The notes beneath the pieces are model-generated. The model saw nothing but the letters and a program-made list of their open reading frames with translations. It was not told the DNA's origin and made no database searches. The position numbers were made by a program, and so were the translations under genes. DNA of 64,000 nt, taken from positions 145,999,017 through 146,063,016 of the forward strand of contig OX578133.1 of assembly GCA_951213105.1 (NCBI GenBank). Direction: 5' to 3'. Source of the stretch: Amaurobius ferox. Taxonomy: Eukaryota > Arthropoda > Arachnida > Araneae > Amaurobiidae. Of this stretch, positions 1 through 11,149 are shown one piece after another (position 1 is the first letter of the stretch; every line of letters starts with the position of its first letter).

Positions 1-134
1 TTAACTTGTACCACTTAGCCATATCTCAAAAATTTCAGTGCGACTCTCATATATATAGATATATATTATATTATATATATATATTAATATATGTATATTA
101 TATATTTATATATATGTGTGTATTTATATATGTA
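1..134. repeat. AT-rich start with (TA)n microsatellite
   Basis: The stretch is almost entirely alternating T and A from about position 47 to 130 (TATATA/ATATAT with a few G), a simple microsatellite. No coding potential is seen. It ends at the TA target dinucleotide (133-134) of the next element. Confidence 0.8.
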
Positions 135-1078
135 CCGGATGGTCGGAATTAAAACACCCCTACTCTGAGCTCTCTATAGATCGAACTACTCAGTGTAAAG
201 GCTCCAAAATTGTTGAACATACTATTCAAGACATGGGGAAAGGGATTACGTGAAAAAAAAATTAGTTCCAGAAACGCCGATAGGTGGCGCTGTACAACAG
301 AAAATATGCTGAAAAGACACATAATACACATTTGTAACACATTTTATTCGAACGTACCATTCATATCACAAGGACCTTATCGATGCAGGGAATGCTGCGT
401 ATAACGTTATCCATTGATTGTTCAACAATAGCGGTGGCAACATCGTCAACAAAATCTGAACGAGTCAATTTTCTTCCTCGACCCGGCTGAACTCCAAGAT
501 GTCCAGTTTTCTCGAATCGAGCAATCATTCTCCTGAGAGCTTGTGGGAGTAATGGTCCTTTGCGGAAATCCTTAAGTCAATGAAACTCTCGAAGTGCAGC
601 TGCAGCATGTCCTTTGTTTTCATAAAACAGCTTCACAAGCAAAGCACGTTCTGGCAGTGTGACAGCCATCGCTAATAAGAATGAAAATATCCCAGTTTTA
701 TCCCCTTTTATGCCCAGAACATAGTAGCTGCAAACCAAGGGTTTATGCAAATTTTTGTGCTTACAGTGCGAAATTGCAGTTACAATGACAGTTTAAGATT
801 CTTAACTTTTTATCTTCTTTTTTTTCATACCAGCAAAAGAAATTAAAAAGGAAAAATTCCATATCGCATGTGTTTGTTTTTTTGTGATTATTTTGTGTCC
901 TTTCAGCATATTTTCTGTTGTACAGCGCCACCTATCGGTGTTTCTGGAACTAATTTTTTTTTCGCGTAATCCCTTTCCCCATGTCTTCAATAGTAGGTTC
1001 AACAATTTTGGAGCCTTTACACTGAGTAGTTCGATGTATAGAGCTCAGAGTAGGGGTGTTTTAATTCTGACCACCCGG
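135..1078 (-). mobile_element. Long-TIR DNA transposon, internally deleted
   Basis: The two ends are an extended inverted repeat of about 200 bp: the left arm (135 to about 342) starts CCGGATGGTCGGAATTAAAA and the right arm (about 880-1078), read on the minus strand, starts CCGGGTGGTCAGAATTAAAA and stays nearly identical. A TA dinucleotide sits directly outside each end (133-134, 1079-1080), as expected for a Tc1/mariner-superfamily target-site duplication. Between the arms is only the N-terminal part of a transposase gene on the minus strand, so this is an internally deleted, non-autonomous copy. The arms are close to identical, which suggests fairly recent mobility in trans. Confidence 0.8.
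360..669 (-). pseudogene. Transposase N-terminal fragment (DUF4817-like HTH), broken
   Basis: Reading the minus strand from the ATG at 669 gives MAVTLPERALLVKLFYENKG and a following helix-turn-helix-like region with the motif GHLGVQPGRGRK. This is the N-terminal DNA-binding pattern I associate with DUF4817-containing transposases common in arthropod genomes. An in-frame TGA occurs after about 31 codons (after LREFH) and another ends the frame near 380. No catalytic core follows; the frame runs straight into the long terminal repeat. It is a dead internal-deletion relic. The family name comes from motif memory, not a search. Confidence 0.7.
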
Positions 1079-1090
1079 TATATAGATATA

Positions 1091-2422
1091 CGAGGCATGT
1101 TTTTTATGTAAGTACCGTTTTGCGATTCCGCCGCCGCAGCGCTACGGTCGGCGTTCCGCGCATGCGCGCTGGTTACCTACATCTCTTGTCTACGCACTGA
1201 CGCCATTACAGTCTGATTCTTCATTGTATACGTTGTTTACTGAGTGTTTAAGATGCCTCCGACAATCGTGAGTCCCGCCGATTGTGAAGTACGGGCTGTT
1301 ATACGATTTCTTAGTGCTAAAGGCGTAAAACCGATCAATATTCATTGTGAGATCTGTGAAGTTTACGGACAAAACATTATGAGTGATGGAATGGTAAGGA
1401 AATGGGTGAGAGCATTTAAAGATGGCCGCACAAATGTGCATGATGAAGAACGGAGTGGGCGTCCTTCGGTCTTTAATGAAGATTTGGTGCAGAAAGTGGA
1501 AGAAAAGGTGAGAGAAAACAGACGCTTTACAATTTCATCAATGTGCGACTGGTTTCCTCAATATTCTCGTAGTGTTTTGTATCGCATTGTGACCGAGAAC
1601 TTGAATTACCGGAAATTGTGTTCACGTTGGGTTCCAAAAATGTTGACGGATTTGCACAAAACCCAACGTTTAGGCAGTGCATTGACTTTCCTTGAGCGGT
1701 ACCACAATGAAGGTGAAGATTTTTTAGACCAAATTGTTACTGGTGACGAAACATGGGTGGCCTACGTCACACCAGAATCAAAACAACAAGCCATGGAATG
1801 GCGACATTCATCATCACCCAAAAGAGTGAAGTTTAAGCAAACAATTTCTGCCCGGAAAATCATGTGCACAGTTTTTTGGGACAAAAAAGGAGTATTGCTA
1901 GTGGAGTTTCTGCCTCGTAATGAGACAATCAATGCAGCGTCTTATTGTGAGACATTGAACAATCTGCGTCGTGCAATCCAGAACAAAAGACGTGGCAAGT
2001 TGAGTAAGGGTATCGTTTTGCTGCATGACAATGCCCGTCCACATGTGGCTAATCGGACCAAAGATCTCATCAAATCTTTTAAATGGGAAACTCTAGATCA
2101 TCCTCCATACAGCCCTGATCTGGCGCCCAGCGACTACCATTTGTTCCTGCACTTGAAGAAACACCTGGGTGGTCAGCGTCTTCAAGACGATAACGAAGTC
2201 AAAACAGTTGTGATACAGTGGTTAACAAGTCCGGCGGCAGAATTTTATGAGGAGGGTATTCAAAAACTGGTGCCACGTTATGACAAGTGCCTCAATATTC
2301 ACGGAAATTATGTAGAAAAGTAGATTAAGGTACAGGCTTTCATGTAGAAATAAAATTATTGCGATATCTTTGCACGTCTTTTTTTAATTCCAAAACGGTA
2401 CTTACTTAAAAAACATGCCTCG
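1091..2422 (+). mobile_element. Complete mariner transposon
   Basis: The element is bounded by inverted repeats: left 1091-1122 starts CGAGGCATGTTTTTTATGTA, and the right end read on the minus strand from 2422 starts CGAGGCATGTTTTTTAAGTA. About 31 of 32 positions match. TA dinucleotides flank it (1089-1090, 2423-2424), the standard mariner target duplication. The 1332-bp length and a single uninterrupted transposase gene fit a full-length, recently inserted copy. It lies only 10 bp from the preceding long-TIR element and is antisense to the host gene TRAPPC9. Confidence 0.93.
1253..2323 (+). CDS. Mariner transposase, intact (DD34D)
   Basis: This 356-residue protein would bind the element's inverted repeats and catalyse cut-and-paste transposition into TA sites. 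The N-terminal ~110 residues have the paired helix-turn-helix pattern (VRKWVRAFKDGRTNVHDEER, then ERSGRPS linker). The catalytic core shows TGDETW (first Asp), HDNARPH (second Asp) and YSPDLAPSDYHLF, where the third Asp lies 34 residues after the second, the DD34D signature of mariner. WVPKML takes the place of the usual WVPHEL linker. I chose the ATG at 1253 (MPPTIVSPADCEV); the reading frame extends three codons upstream only through a GTG. There are no stops or frameshifts over the usual ~350-residue length. Genes like this are often misannotated as SETMAR; no SET domain is present. Confidence 0.95.
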   Translation: MPPTIVSPADCEVRAVIRFLSAKGVKPINIHCEICEVYGQNIMSDGMVRKWVRAFKDGRTNVHDEERSGRPSVFNEDLVQKVEEKVRENRRFTISSMCDWFPQYSRSVLYRIVTENLNYRKLCSRWVPKMLTDLHKTQRLGSALTFLERYHNEGEDFLDQIVTGDETWVAYVTPESKQQAMEWRHSSSPKRVKFKQTISARKIMCTVFWDKKGVLLVEFLPRNETINAASYCETLNNLRRAIQNKRRGKLSKGIVLLHDNARPHVANRTKDLIKSFKWETLDHPPYSPDLAPSDYHLFLHLKKHLGGQRLQDDNEVKTVVIQWLTSPAAEFYEEGIQKLVPRYDKCLNIHGNYVEK

Positions 2423-2424
2423 TA

Positions 2425-3170
2425 TGTGTGTGGGTGTATATATATATTACATATATATACATACTATCACTGTATTAAGAAACAATCCCTTATTCTGGGT
2501 TAATTTATGTTAAATGCCAGACTTTATAATGAAAGCTTTAAATATTATCCTGTGACTTATCAAAAATATTAGAAAATCGAAAATCTGTACTAGATTACCA
2601 GGTACTATTACCATTAGCTTGTAAAACAATAATTGATGTAGCATAATCAGTAATTTTAATAAATTCAAAAAGAAATGCAATATATTTTAGACATTAAATA
2701 ACTGAAAATAACTAACCCCATTGAATGGGTGACATAAGAATGAAACCCAGCATGGCATCAGTCCATACAATGTCTGAAATTGAAGCTCTACCACTAATTT
2801 CTAATGATGAGTAATGACATTAAGGAAAACACAGAAAATTATTTGTATGAAGGATCACAAAAACTGTGTCACATGCTAGAATAAATCACTAAATATTGAA
2901 AATGTCTTACATCAAAACATATGAAGCATAAAATGGATTAATATTGAATTTACTAAAATGGCACAATTTGAAAAACTATTTTCTATAGAATTTTATTCCC
3001 TATTCCTTTTGAGGGGCAATATATTAAATTATTTAAAATTAATCAAACAAATATAAATGTGCTATAATGAAATGCATATTTTGAGGTCAGAATATTTTTT
3101 CGACCCTGGTAGCAAAAACACTGGATATTTCATAAATGTGTCACTGATTTTCATGCACAGCTGACACTAT
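2425..3170. other. AT-rich intronic stretch, nothing recognised
   Basis: It begins with a short TG/TA microsatellite (2425-2465) abutting the mariner target site and continues as unremarkable AT-rich DNA. I see no open frame with coding character and no RNA gene. Confidence 0.5.
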
Positions 3171-3178
3171 GCTATATA

Positions 3179-3362
3179 CAGGGTGTCCCCAAAACACTGA
3201 CCTCGGCTTTTATTCCTCAAATATTGACTGCAGAGTATCTAATAAATTACAAAGTTGCGTAAAAAAAGGTACAGAATTTTATGAAATCAATAATTTTCAG
3301 GGGATTAAATTTGAAGAAATACAAAATTCAAATTTTTATACGGCCCCCATACAAAAACACTT
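3179..3362 (+). mobile_element. Left-end fragment of a Tc1/mariner-superfamily element
   Basis: The stretch starts TACAGGGTGTCCCCAAAA, the kind of terminus seen on several IS630/Tc1/mariner elements, with a TA just outside at 3177-3178. A related start (CAGGATGTCCCAAAAAGATT) occurs at 62486. Both copies also share a TTTTTATACGRCYCCC-like block about 170 bp in. No transposase follows here; the fragment runs into the Tc1 remnant. Confidence 0.5.
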
Positions 3363-3461
3363 CCAATGAGTAAAATGTGTCCCATATGGTGATGTACAAT
3401 GCTCTAATATTTCCAATGAGTAAAATATGTCCCATACAGTGATGTATAATGCTCTAATATT
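3363..3461. repeat. Two-copy ~50-bp tandem duplication
   Basis: The unit beginning TCCAATGAGTAAAATGTGTC occurs twice in a row with few changes (3363 and 3412), each ending in GATGTA(C/T)AATGCTCTAATATT. The second copy joins the Tc1 coding remnant. Confidence 0.75.
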
Positions 3462-3980
3462 GATCCATGGAGCAATGATAGCCCAGCGGTAAATTCGTGA
3501 GATCCTTGAGCCACATATGTTGCCACTCATGGCAGGGCTCCCAGGAGGCATTTTTACACAGGACAATGCTCAGTCACACACAGCAATGCCTCCGCCACAT
3601 TACCACCCTTCCCTGTCCTGCCCAATCCCCAGATTTGTCAACGATCGAGAATGTCTGGGATCACTTGGAACGGCAAGTTGGATAGCCTGCAAGTTTGGTC
3701 GAACTAAAGGCACGGTTACAACTGTGGAATGAGATGACGCAGGACGCCATATGGGACCTGTATGCCTCAAGGCCCACCTGTATTGCATAGTGTATTCATA
3801 TTAGAAGTGGCCCAACAGGGTACTAGAATATCCATTCATTTGTAGTTTTTCCTGTAATAAATTATACTTTTGCTTTGATTTTGTATCACTTAGTTATATC
3901 AACATTATACTCACATATATAAAATTTTGTTCGATTCTGATCACTCTTTCTTGGTGTGCAAATTTTTATGACAATGAGCG
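3456..3980 (+). pseudogene. Tc1-like transposase 3' remnant plus right TIR
   Basis: The C-terminal third of a Tc1-type transposase is readable across frames: LLPLMAGLPGGIFTQDNAQS (second catalytic Asp region), then SPDLSTIENVWDHLERQVG (the PDL-P/S-IE motif with the third acidic residue). Frame changes separate these blocks, so it is not functional. The sequence is clearly related to the larger Tc1 element at 32010-34206, including the same 3' tail and right inverted repeat, which ends at about 3980 next to TA. Confidence 0.85.
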
Positions 3981-4158
3981 TATATATACACAGCAGAAGT
4001 ATACAGTTTCAAGATATTATAAAACAAGAACAGTGGGCGATACAGAGCGAACTGGTGAATGGTGATGTAGATGTATGCACAAAGTTTGTTACCTACCACT
4101 GAGGATGATTATGTAGGCAATAGCGTGTGCCGTGTGGCTTGTCAGACACATTGGCAAT

Positions 4159-4570
4159 GTCTGTGGTGGAGAAGGTGCTTTGTGTTCTTAAACTGCTCAA
4201 AGCAAAATCCATTACTATTGTACAATGGCATTTTTGAACACAATTCCGTAAAGCACCCCAGGCAGAAAATCTGCCTACAATTGGCATAACAAATTTCAAA
4301 CCATGGGCTGTTTGTGTAAAATAAAAATTCCTAGATAACCATGTGTGTCTTATGAACTAGTTGATACTGTTCGCACCACCTTTCAATGAAGTCAGCAAAG
4401 AGGGCAAGCTGTGAACGTCATATTTCACAGCCTACCATTTGGAAAATTTGTCCAATGCGGTTGTAAATGTTTCCATACTAAGTGCAGTTGCCAAATCTCA
4501 ATAACCTTAACAAGACAAAGCACCTTGAATTGTGTCAAAATGATGACTTTCATGAAAAGTCATATGGAGT
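4159..4570 (+). pseudogene. Degenerate DUF4817-type transposase N-terminus
   Basis: A translated patchwork reads MSVVEKVLCVLKLLKAKSIT, then a region like 'TGCLCKGKSPGRP' (here WAVCVK-KF), then VDTVRTTF and finally SQPTIWKI, the last matching the second helix-turn-helix of this family. Several stops and frame changes interrupt it. I infer a transposase N-terminal domain related in type to the fragment at 360-669. The flanks are not defined, and no catalytic core is seen. Confidence 0.55.
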
Positions 4571-4599
4571 AAAGTCACAAATAAAATCCTATACAGCAG

Positions 4600-4810
4600 T
4601 GGTCTTCAACTTTTTTTGAACCACAGGCTGCATATACAAAACATGCTTGTACACAAGTTTATATGCACGAATATACACACATGTACACAAGCATAAATAT
4701 TCATGTATGCATACACAAATACTCGCACATATACACAAGCAATTATATATGCATGCACAAACATATAGGTACATATAACATATATATTTATTATATAATA
4801 TATATATTTA
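4600..4810. repeat. (CA)/(TA)-rich microsatellite-like stretch
   Basis: An irregular ACACA/ATACA/TGTAC-rich simple sequence (about 4630-4760) changes into TATA repeats at about 4780-4810. Short open frames here come from repeat composition and are not genes. Confidence 0.7.
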
Positions 4811-5689
4811 ATTTTATTGAATTATCAAATTATTTTCAGTGAGTGTAAGTTATACTGTTCACAACGCTGGAATCTGGATAGAAGAAAACTGCAACAGTAA
4901 TAATTATATTCCTTTGTCTTTTTGATTACTTAATAAAAAGGGAAGTAATTGAAACATCTATGGTACAACACATTTCATATTGCCTGGAATTCTGAAAACT
5001 CTTCCGCAAAACACATATAACATTACCAAACACATCTTACCAAATTATAAAATTTCAAGTGAAAAAAAATGACAAGGCAATTTTGGTCCAAAACAGATGC
5101 TGCAAGACATATAGAATTTAAAGTATTAGAAAAAGTAGTTATTAGGGCAAATTGGGAGCAAAGAATCAATATAGTTAGGAAAAATGGAACTTTATAGGCA
5201 CTTTAAACATTCTTTGAACCTAGCTAGAAAACCACACATTTTAAAATACAGAATTTTTTTTTTTTAAATGAAGATAATAAAAGAACATTTTTGGCCTGAA
5301 ATTGCATATGCAAAGAACTGAAACACAGCTGCTACATCACCACCCTTTGACAATCTTTATGACTATTCTATTGCTATTCATCAAAATGATAAAGCTGAAA
5401 ATATATCTGTATAAAATTTTAGGCTCTATATAGGCTATGCAAGTTATCAAATATTTTGCTATGAAACAGAACTTGAAATATTAAAGTGGAAAAAAGTGTA
5501 ATTGTACTTTAAAATTGTGTATTATAAAATGTAAAAAACATTGAAAGAATGCCTTCTACAATTTTAAATATTCAAATGGAATGCCTAAAACTGAGGTTAA
5601 CTCCTTCACAATAACTGAATATTTTGAATCTTAAATGCCCATTACTTGTCTCTTATTGATGGCGAGACGGTAATAGTGTTTGAACAACG
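4811..5689. other. AT-rich intronic stretch, nothing recognised
   Basis: No credible coding region, RNA gene or repeat with definable ends was seen here. An A-rich or T-rich run occurs at about 5255-5265. Confidence 0.5.
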
Positions 5690-6730
5690 ATGACATGATA
5701 GATTTAGATACAATTTATTGCATTTTGCACTATATCGAAACAGCAGTTGTTGTGTTGAAGTAAATGGAAAACTGACAGAGCCCTTCCAAATTAAATCAGG
5801 TGTAAAGCAAGGATGTGTGATGTCATGTTTATTATTTAATGTAGTAATTGACTGGATCATGAAAAACACCATCAAAGACAAGAGAAGAGGCATTAGGTAG
5901 AAATTTACATCAGTTTTAGAAGATTCAAATTTTTCAGATGACATTGTTCTTTTGGCCTCTAGATTTTGTGATCTACAACAGAAAAGTAATGGCCTTAACA
6001 ATTTTGCTAAAACTATTGGTTTACAAATCAATAAAAGTAAAACAAAAGTCTTAAGAATTAATGAAAAAACTTCTGAAAATGTAAAATTAGATGATGAATC
6101 CATTGAAGATGTAAATAGCCTCACTTACCTTGGTGTACTGGTGAACAAGGAGGGTGGAACAGATTAAGAAATCAAAATAAGAATTGCAAAAGCTTAGAAT
6201 TGTTTAAGAAAACTAAATAAAATATGGAGAACTACTAACCTTAATTTAAAAACCAGAATCAACCTTTCTAATTCCTTAGTGAAAAGCATTTTACTATATA
6301 GAGCCGAAACATGGGAATTAACAAGGGGCCAATGCAACAAGTTAAATGCCTGCAGACTAAATATCTGAGGAAAATTTTGGGAGTATTTTGGCCTTATGTT
6401 ATTACTAACACTGAACTCTACAAGTGCACTGGACAGGAAGCAATTGAGATGGAGATAAAAACACGTAGATGGAAATGAACTGGACATGTCTTAAGAATGC
6501 TGCAGCATAACATCCCTGCTGTGGCACTTACTTGGGTGCCTAAAGGAAAAAGATCTCAGGGTCGACCCAAGCTTACTTGGAGGAGACTGGTAGAGTAGGA
6601 GAGAAATTTGATGGGATGGGCGAGCTGGTCAGAAGTAAGGACTGCAGCACAGGATTGACCAGGGTGGTGACGCAAGCTGAAGGCCTTATGTACCACTAGG
6701 CACGATGAGTTATGATGATGATGATGATTG
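5690..6730 (+). pseudogene. Non-LTR retrotransposon (LINE) reverse transcriptase remnant
   Basis: A 5'-truncated LINE copy. The reverse-transcriptase palm reads SGVKQGCVMS (motif 4), then FSDDIVLLAS (motif 5, where the usual F/Y-A-D-D has Ser for Ala), then SKTKVLRI, LTYLGVLVNKEGGTD and SILLYRAETWE. Stops and frameshifts are common after the DD motif (for example at about 5898 and 6165). The downstream part retains the typical C-terminal pattern of RTE/CR1-like endonuclease-RT proteins (TGHVLR..., RGRPK.TWRR, then ...TRHDE-like). The copy ends in a short (ATG)n tail at about 6708-6728. I do not assign a clade. Confidence 0.85.
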
Positions 6731-7430
6731 CAATACCTATTTTTTATTACATAAGATCTTTTTCGACATATTTTTTATCAAAAACTTTGTTTATTGCCAT
6801 GCAGTCAAATACCTACCATTAAACCTCATATCAAAGAGAACTTTACCAAAAAAGATTTAAAACTCCAAAGTAAAAAAAAAAAATAACTGCTTTTTCCTAA
6901 TGAGCAACAATAACAAAACTCATAAAATGGTGCTATAACTTTGTGGCTGAAGTTTATCGCTATATATAATTTCCATTTCTAGTCAAAATTAATGTTTCTC
7001 AGCTTGTATCCTAGGCCTCTGCTAACAAACGAAAGGCCTATACTCCCAAAGAACTAAGGTGGACAATTCCTGTACAGTTTGGCCCAAACAGTCCAAGTTT
7101 AAAAAGCTGAACTGATGTGAGTGGAACAGCTTGTTACCAAATAGTTTAGACTATGAGAATTCTTGCAGTTCTGCTGACCAGTGCTGTGGTCAAACTGACT
7201 TGTATGGTGCAGTCTTCCAGCTGAGTTTTTAGTGCATAGGTTTGCATAACATTGTCTGATTAAAAAAAGTTTTATATATTTGAGTTTATTTTTACATGCA
7301 ATTTCTCCATTGCAGTCATGACCATATGGTCGAAACATTTTTATCAAAATTGATTAAATTTCACAACCACCTTTCTTTTTGGAAAATAAACAATTGTGAA
7401 AGGAAAAAAATAGGGACTTTTTTGCTCTTC
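6731..7430. other. AT-rich intronic stretch, nothing recognised
   Basis: No coding evidence was seen. A stretch near 7310-7345 (GACCATATGGTCGAAACA) resembles low-copy repeat sequence, but I cannot assign it. Confidence 0.4.
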
Positions 7431-7612
7431 AAAAAATAATAAAAACTACTGATCCTGAGTTTTGGGGTACAGACACTCATTTCTTGAAGCAAATTAGTAT
7501 CCGTGTAATTTTTTCTGTCTAGCTGTGCTTTTATCCACACATTACAGCTTTTCCATTTCTTCTGCAATTCGCATATGATTGCTGCATAGGCAAGCAATTC
7601 ATAAATTGATGA
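7431..7612 (-). pseudogene. Possible PIF/Harbinger transposase N-terminal scrap
   Basis: The minus strand reads CNVWIKAQLDRKNYTDTNLL followed by QEMSV, which resembles the N-terminal motif of Harbinger-type nucleases (W-V-x-P-W-L-x-R-x-x-Y-x-x-x-N-L-L-x-E-L). Only about 40 residues match and the rest of the frame is low complexity. There is no nuclease domain and no defined ends. It could be chance; a translated search would decide. Confidence 0.35.
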
Positions 7613-9160
7613 CATATTCCACCAACACTGGTTTATTGCATTTCACTTAAAAAAGATTCCAAGGCAGATTAAAGACCATGATCTAACAATCCAATTTGAG
7701 CATGTGTGGGAGCAGAAACAAACAGGCATAACTGCCAAACTAAGTTCTAACTGAAGACCAAAATGTATATGTATGGTGGGTCTTATAAAAACATGAAAAT
7801 CTGGAGGTACATTTTCACTCTAGAAACAAAAATGGTGGAGACATAAACAAGCGGTTGTAATGCTTACCAGTACCACTGTTGCAATGATAGGAAATAAAAT
7901 CTAGCCTTAGGTCTGGAATTTAGCTCATCTGCTTAGATCTTTTTCACAAGTTGCGTGAAATTTTCATTGTTTTGTTACCATATGATATAAGTATAACACA
8001 GTTTCCCTAGTTTTATGTATGTTACTGCATTAACTTACTGCATTGCATACAACCATGGTTAGGAGATTTTGAAAATTCCTGTTATACAATGTGTATCAGC
8101 ATTTTGCAACTTTTATATTTGAAATTCTCATTACATGGACTTTTTAAAAGTTATACACAAAACTGCTTTTAGAAAAAATTGAAAAATATTTTGCATAAAA
8201 CTTAAAAAGTAGTTGCAATATTGGAAAAGTATTTTTTTTGTTTTACAAAAGTATTTTTTACAAACAAAGTTTTCTTAAGTGATCATCATCAGAGACCTGA
8301 GGTTTGAAGATCACTGTCATACAGTATGGAATTATAATTTTTTTTTATTGAAGCAATTAAATTATTTAATTTTTCTGAATGACAAGATGTCTTTAGCCTT
8401 TTCTCAAGAATAATAAGAGTTATTCTATATAAAATCAACCACAATGTAAAAACTTGTGCACTCAACCAACTCAGATTTTCTTAAAATTTTGAGTGGATCA
8501 TTTGAGTAGGAGTAAGAAAAAAGCAAAAATGTTAGTGGCCTAAGACAAATAAGTACAAGGATCTTGAATTCACCTAATTATGAAAAGTAATATAAAGTTT
8601 ATTTTTAAGTGTATATGTTATTGATATAATTTTAGGTATGCATAGGATGGTAATTAATATTTGAAAAAGGCAGAAAAAATATATGCTTCATGATGCACTA
8701 ATAGTATTGTTACAAGACACATTAATAGCACAAGCCAATATTTAGTCTTGATGTCACTGTTACAACAAGGTGAGTTCAAGGTCACAGAACTCTGCACCTT
8801 TTTGTCTTGGGTAATTTAATATGTAATAACTGAATGATCTAAATTTTTATAATTTAGTTTTTATTTTGCTTTATTTTTTAGATTATTTTACTATAATTGT
8901 TTTTCTTGGGCAGCAACTTTTATTCTGTAACATTTTGTGTTTTATTGAGCTATTTTCAAATTCCTGTTTTAAGTTTTACATTCCAATTATTAAAAATAAT
9001 CCTATATGCACTTTTAGAGAGTTTTATGATTTAACTTTTTGTTGTGTGTGGCTTTTATCTGCCTTTATGCTCACACAAAAAACACAAAACTTTGAATGCA
9101 ACTACAAAATTTTTTTAAATAGTATAATAAATAAAATTTAGATAAAAATTCAAAGGATAT
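7613..9160. other. AT-rich intronic stretch, nothing recognised
   Basis: I looked here for the missing last exons of TRAPPC9 on the minus strand and found none I could support. A plus-strand open frame at about 8866-9141 is F/L/I-rich, as expected from T-rich DNA, and is not considered a gene. Confidence 0.45.
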
Positions 9161-9170
9161 TAATGTCCAC

Positions 9171-9410
9171 TGTAAATCAACTAAATTAACCAGATGATTT
9201 CGACAAGCTGATAGCAAGTTTGATTTCCTTTGAGCACCACAAATATCTAAATATTTGTCATAACCAGATAAGGGACATCTTTCAACAGAAACAGGAATGC
9301 GGCATATGTCATGAGCTTCTATTAGTATTCGCTTATTAGAGGCATACTGCATTTCCATCTCATGAGTAGTTGAGTTTAATATATCAAGGACTAGATAACA
9401 ATGAGTAGGT
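9171..9410 (-). CDS. TRAPPC9: TRAPPC9 exon (NSTTHE / CRIPV region)
   Basis: The acceptor is TTTTTTCAG at 9411-9412. The first base completes the ATA codon started in the previous exon. The protein reads HCYLVLDILNSTTHEM, which matches human CHLLLDVFNSTEHEL, then CRIPVSVERC and a region ending VDLQW that corresponds to the human 'APLQW' stretch. The donor is uncertain: candidates are ACA|GTGGAC (exon end 9171, used here) or CTG|GTTAAT a little upstream, and the frame stays open to 9071. Its role is part of the C-terminal Ig-like/beta-rich half of TRAPPC9. Confidence 0.85.
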
Positions 9411-9741
9411 CTGAAAAAATAATAGTTGAGTTAAATGCAAAAAGTTTTAAAAGGAAATGTATAATAAAAATGTTATAAGCAATTGAATAGCAAGTGATAA
9501 TAAAAAACAGCTTTCTTTACAATTAGGTCTTCAAATACAGTAAGTCCCTGAACTAACCATCAAACATACTAAAAATGTTAATCAAAAAATTATTCTAATG
9601 CATTTTAGTTGTAAGTATTGCTTGTTTAAATCTAGGTTTAATTTCTTGACAAGTATAAAGTTGCACGCTCTTCAGTTATGTAATCTGAATATTTTTATTG
9701 CTGTTTAATTGGCTTGTTCATAAGTGGCTTTGAATACACTA

Positions 9742-11143
9742 CCAGACACAGAAAATGCAACACAATGAAAGAGCGAATAGAGTGTGATGATAAAAGACAC
9801 ACAGACAGAGATAGCATATTGAAATAAGCGATGTTAATTCCAGAAGGATAACGCAATACAGTAATGGCATAAACAGGGTAATCCATAGGCAGTAGAACCA
9901 CTTTTTGCAGTGATAGAAGCAGCAACCCTTCGATAAACAGATGCAATAAGCATGTAGATAGTTTACTGAGGGATGGATGATTATATGCCTTCAACCACCC
10001 TTCACAAGTGACCTTCTGTTAGAAGCGTGGCAGGGCAGTCAAATGACAGCCAATCACATCCTATACATGCTTGATAGATGATAGATCTGGAGACAGCGAA
10101 GGAAGCACCTGGCCAAGGAAGCACCTGAATATACTTTGCAAGGCTTATCTACTGATGGTTGCCATGTGTGGTCAAGCATTATCTTGCTGGAAAACAGCAT
10201 TTTGCAACCGCTAAAGGTAGGGCAGTGCAATCGGCCACAGCACCTCATTCACATATCATCATGCTGTCATTGTAACTCTGATACAAACCAGAGATGACTT
10301 GTTATCAAAGCCGATGGCACCCAAACCATGATGCTGCATTGTCGAGCAGTATGGCATTCAACATTTGCAGCAGGATTGGATCTGTTTCCATGTTGCTTCC
10401 AGACTTTCATATGGCAACTGTCATTTGACAAACAAAATCGAGACTCATCCCTGAATATTACCCTATCCCATTCAGTCGTTCAAGAGGCTCATGCCCAACA
10501 CCATTGCAATCTCTCATTATCTTGTTGTTAATGACAGTCTTTGTAAAGGGCTGTTAGAGTGCAAGCCATTTTCAGATAATTATCAAGAAACTGTTCTCGC
10601 TGATATTAGAACATCCAATATATCCTGTAAATTCTGCGGAATGTCAACAGTTATCATTTGTGGGGTCGAAACCACATGCCTTCGAATACGTTAATCAATG
10701 CGTGCTAACAACGTCTGGATGGACCTGTACCACTGAGATTATTCATATGCCCTTCAATCCATCCTCTTCAAATCCTTTGCACAGTGGATGCATCTCTGCG
10801 TGTTTCAATGGTGATAAGCCAATATGACCACCCAGCCATAAGTAGGCCTAAAATGAATTCACTCGCACGATCATCCAAATGCTGAAACAGACTTTGGCAT
10901 TATTGGCCAGGCATCTCTTCAACAACACGTATCTTCTGAAATGAAAAACAGCTCAAAAAATAGGTTTCCGCAGGCAACAAGCAGTAACTGGCTCATCTGC
11001 TGTTTCAATCCCTTTTATCCCACACTCTAATCACGCGCTCTACTTGCATTTTAGATAATTTGCATACATCAGCCAGCTGCGTTTGTTTTGAAATTTACAT
11101 AATTATACAGCCAAAGCTTCATGGTGCTACATTTTCTGTTGGG
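9742..11143 (-). pseudogene. Tc1-like transposon, decayed
   Basis: Inverted ends CCAGACACAGAAAATGCAAC (left) and CCCAACAGAAAATGTAGCAC (right, minus strand) flanked by TA (9740-9741, 11144-11145) mark the element. The minus strand carries a heavily broken Tc1 transposase: an N-terminal HTH remnant, then DESRFCLSND (first Asp block), SIMVWG, and a QQDNA-PHMAT-like block with a stop, then LSPDLSS-IKHV (third acidic motif, E replaced by K). At least several stops and frameshifts. An old copy, in the same orientation as TRAPPC9. Confidence 0.8.
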
Positions 11144-11149
11144 TAGTAC

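Noticed and set aside
1253..2323. SETMAR histone methyltransferase
   Set aside because: Only the mariner transposase part is present; no pre-SET or SET domain exists upstream.
5642..6487. Minus-strand open frames opposite the LINE remnant
   Set aside because: They are shadows of the plus-strand reverse transcriptase sequence.
8866..9141. 91-codon plus-strand open frame
   Set aside because: F/L/I/C-rich composition follows from T-rich DNA, there is no family match, and it overlaps the neighbourhood of a real TRAPPC9 exon on the other strand.
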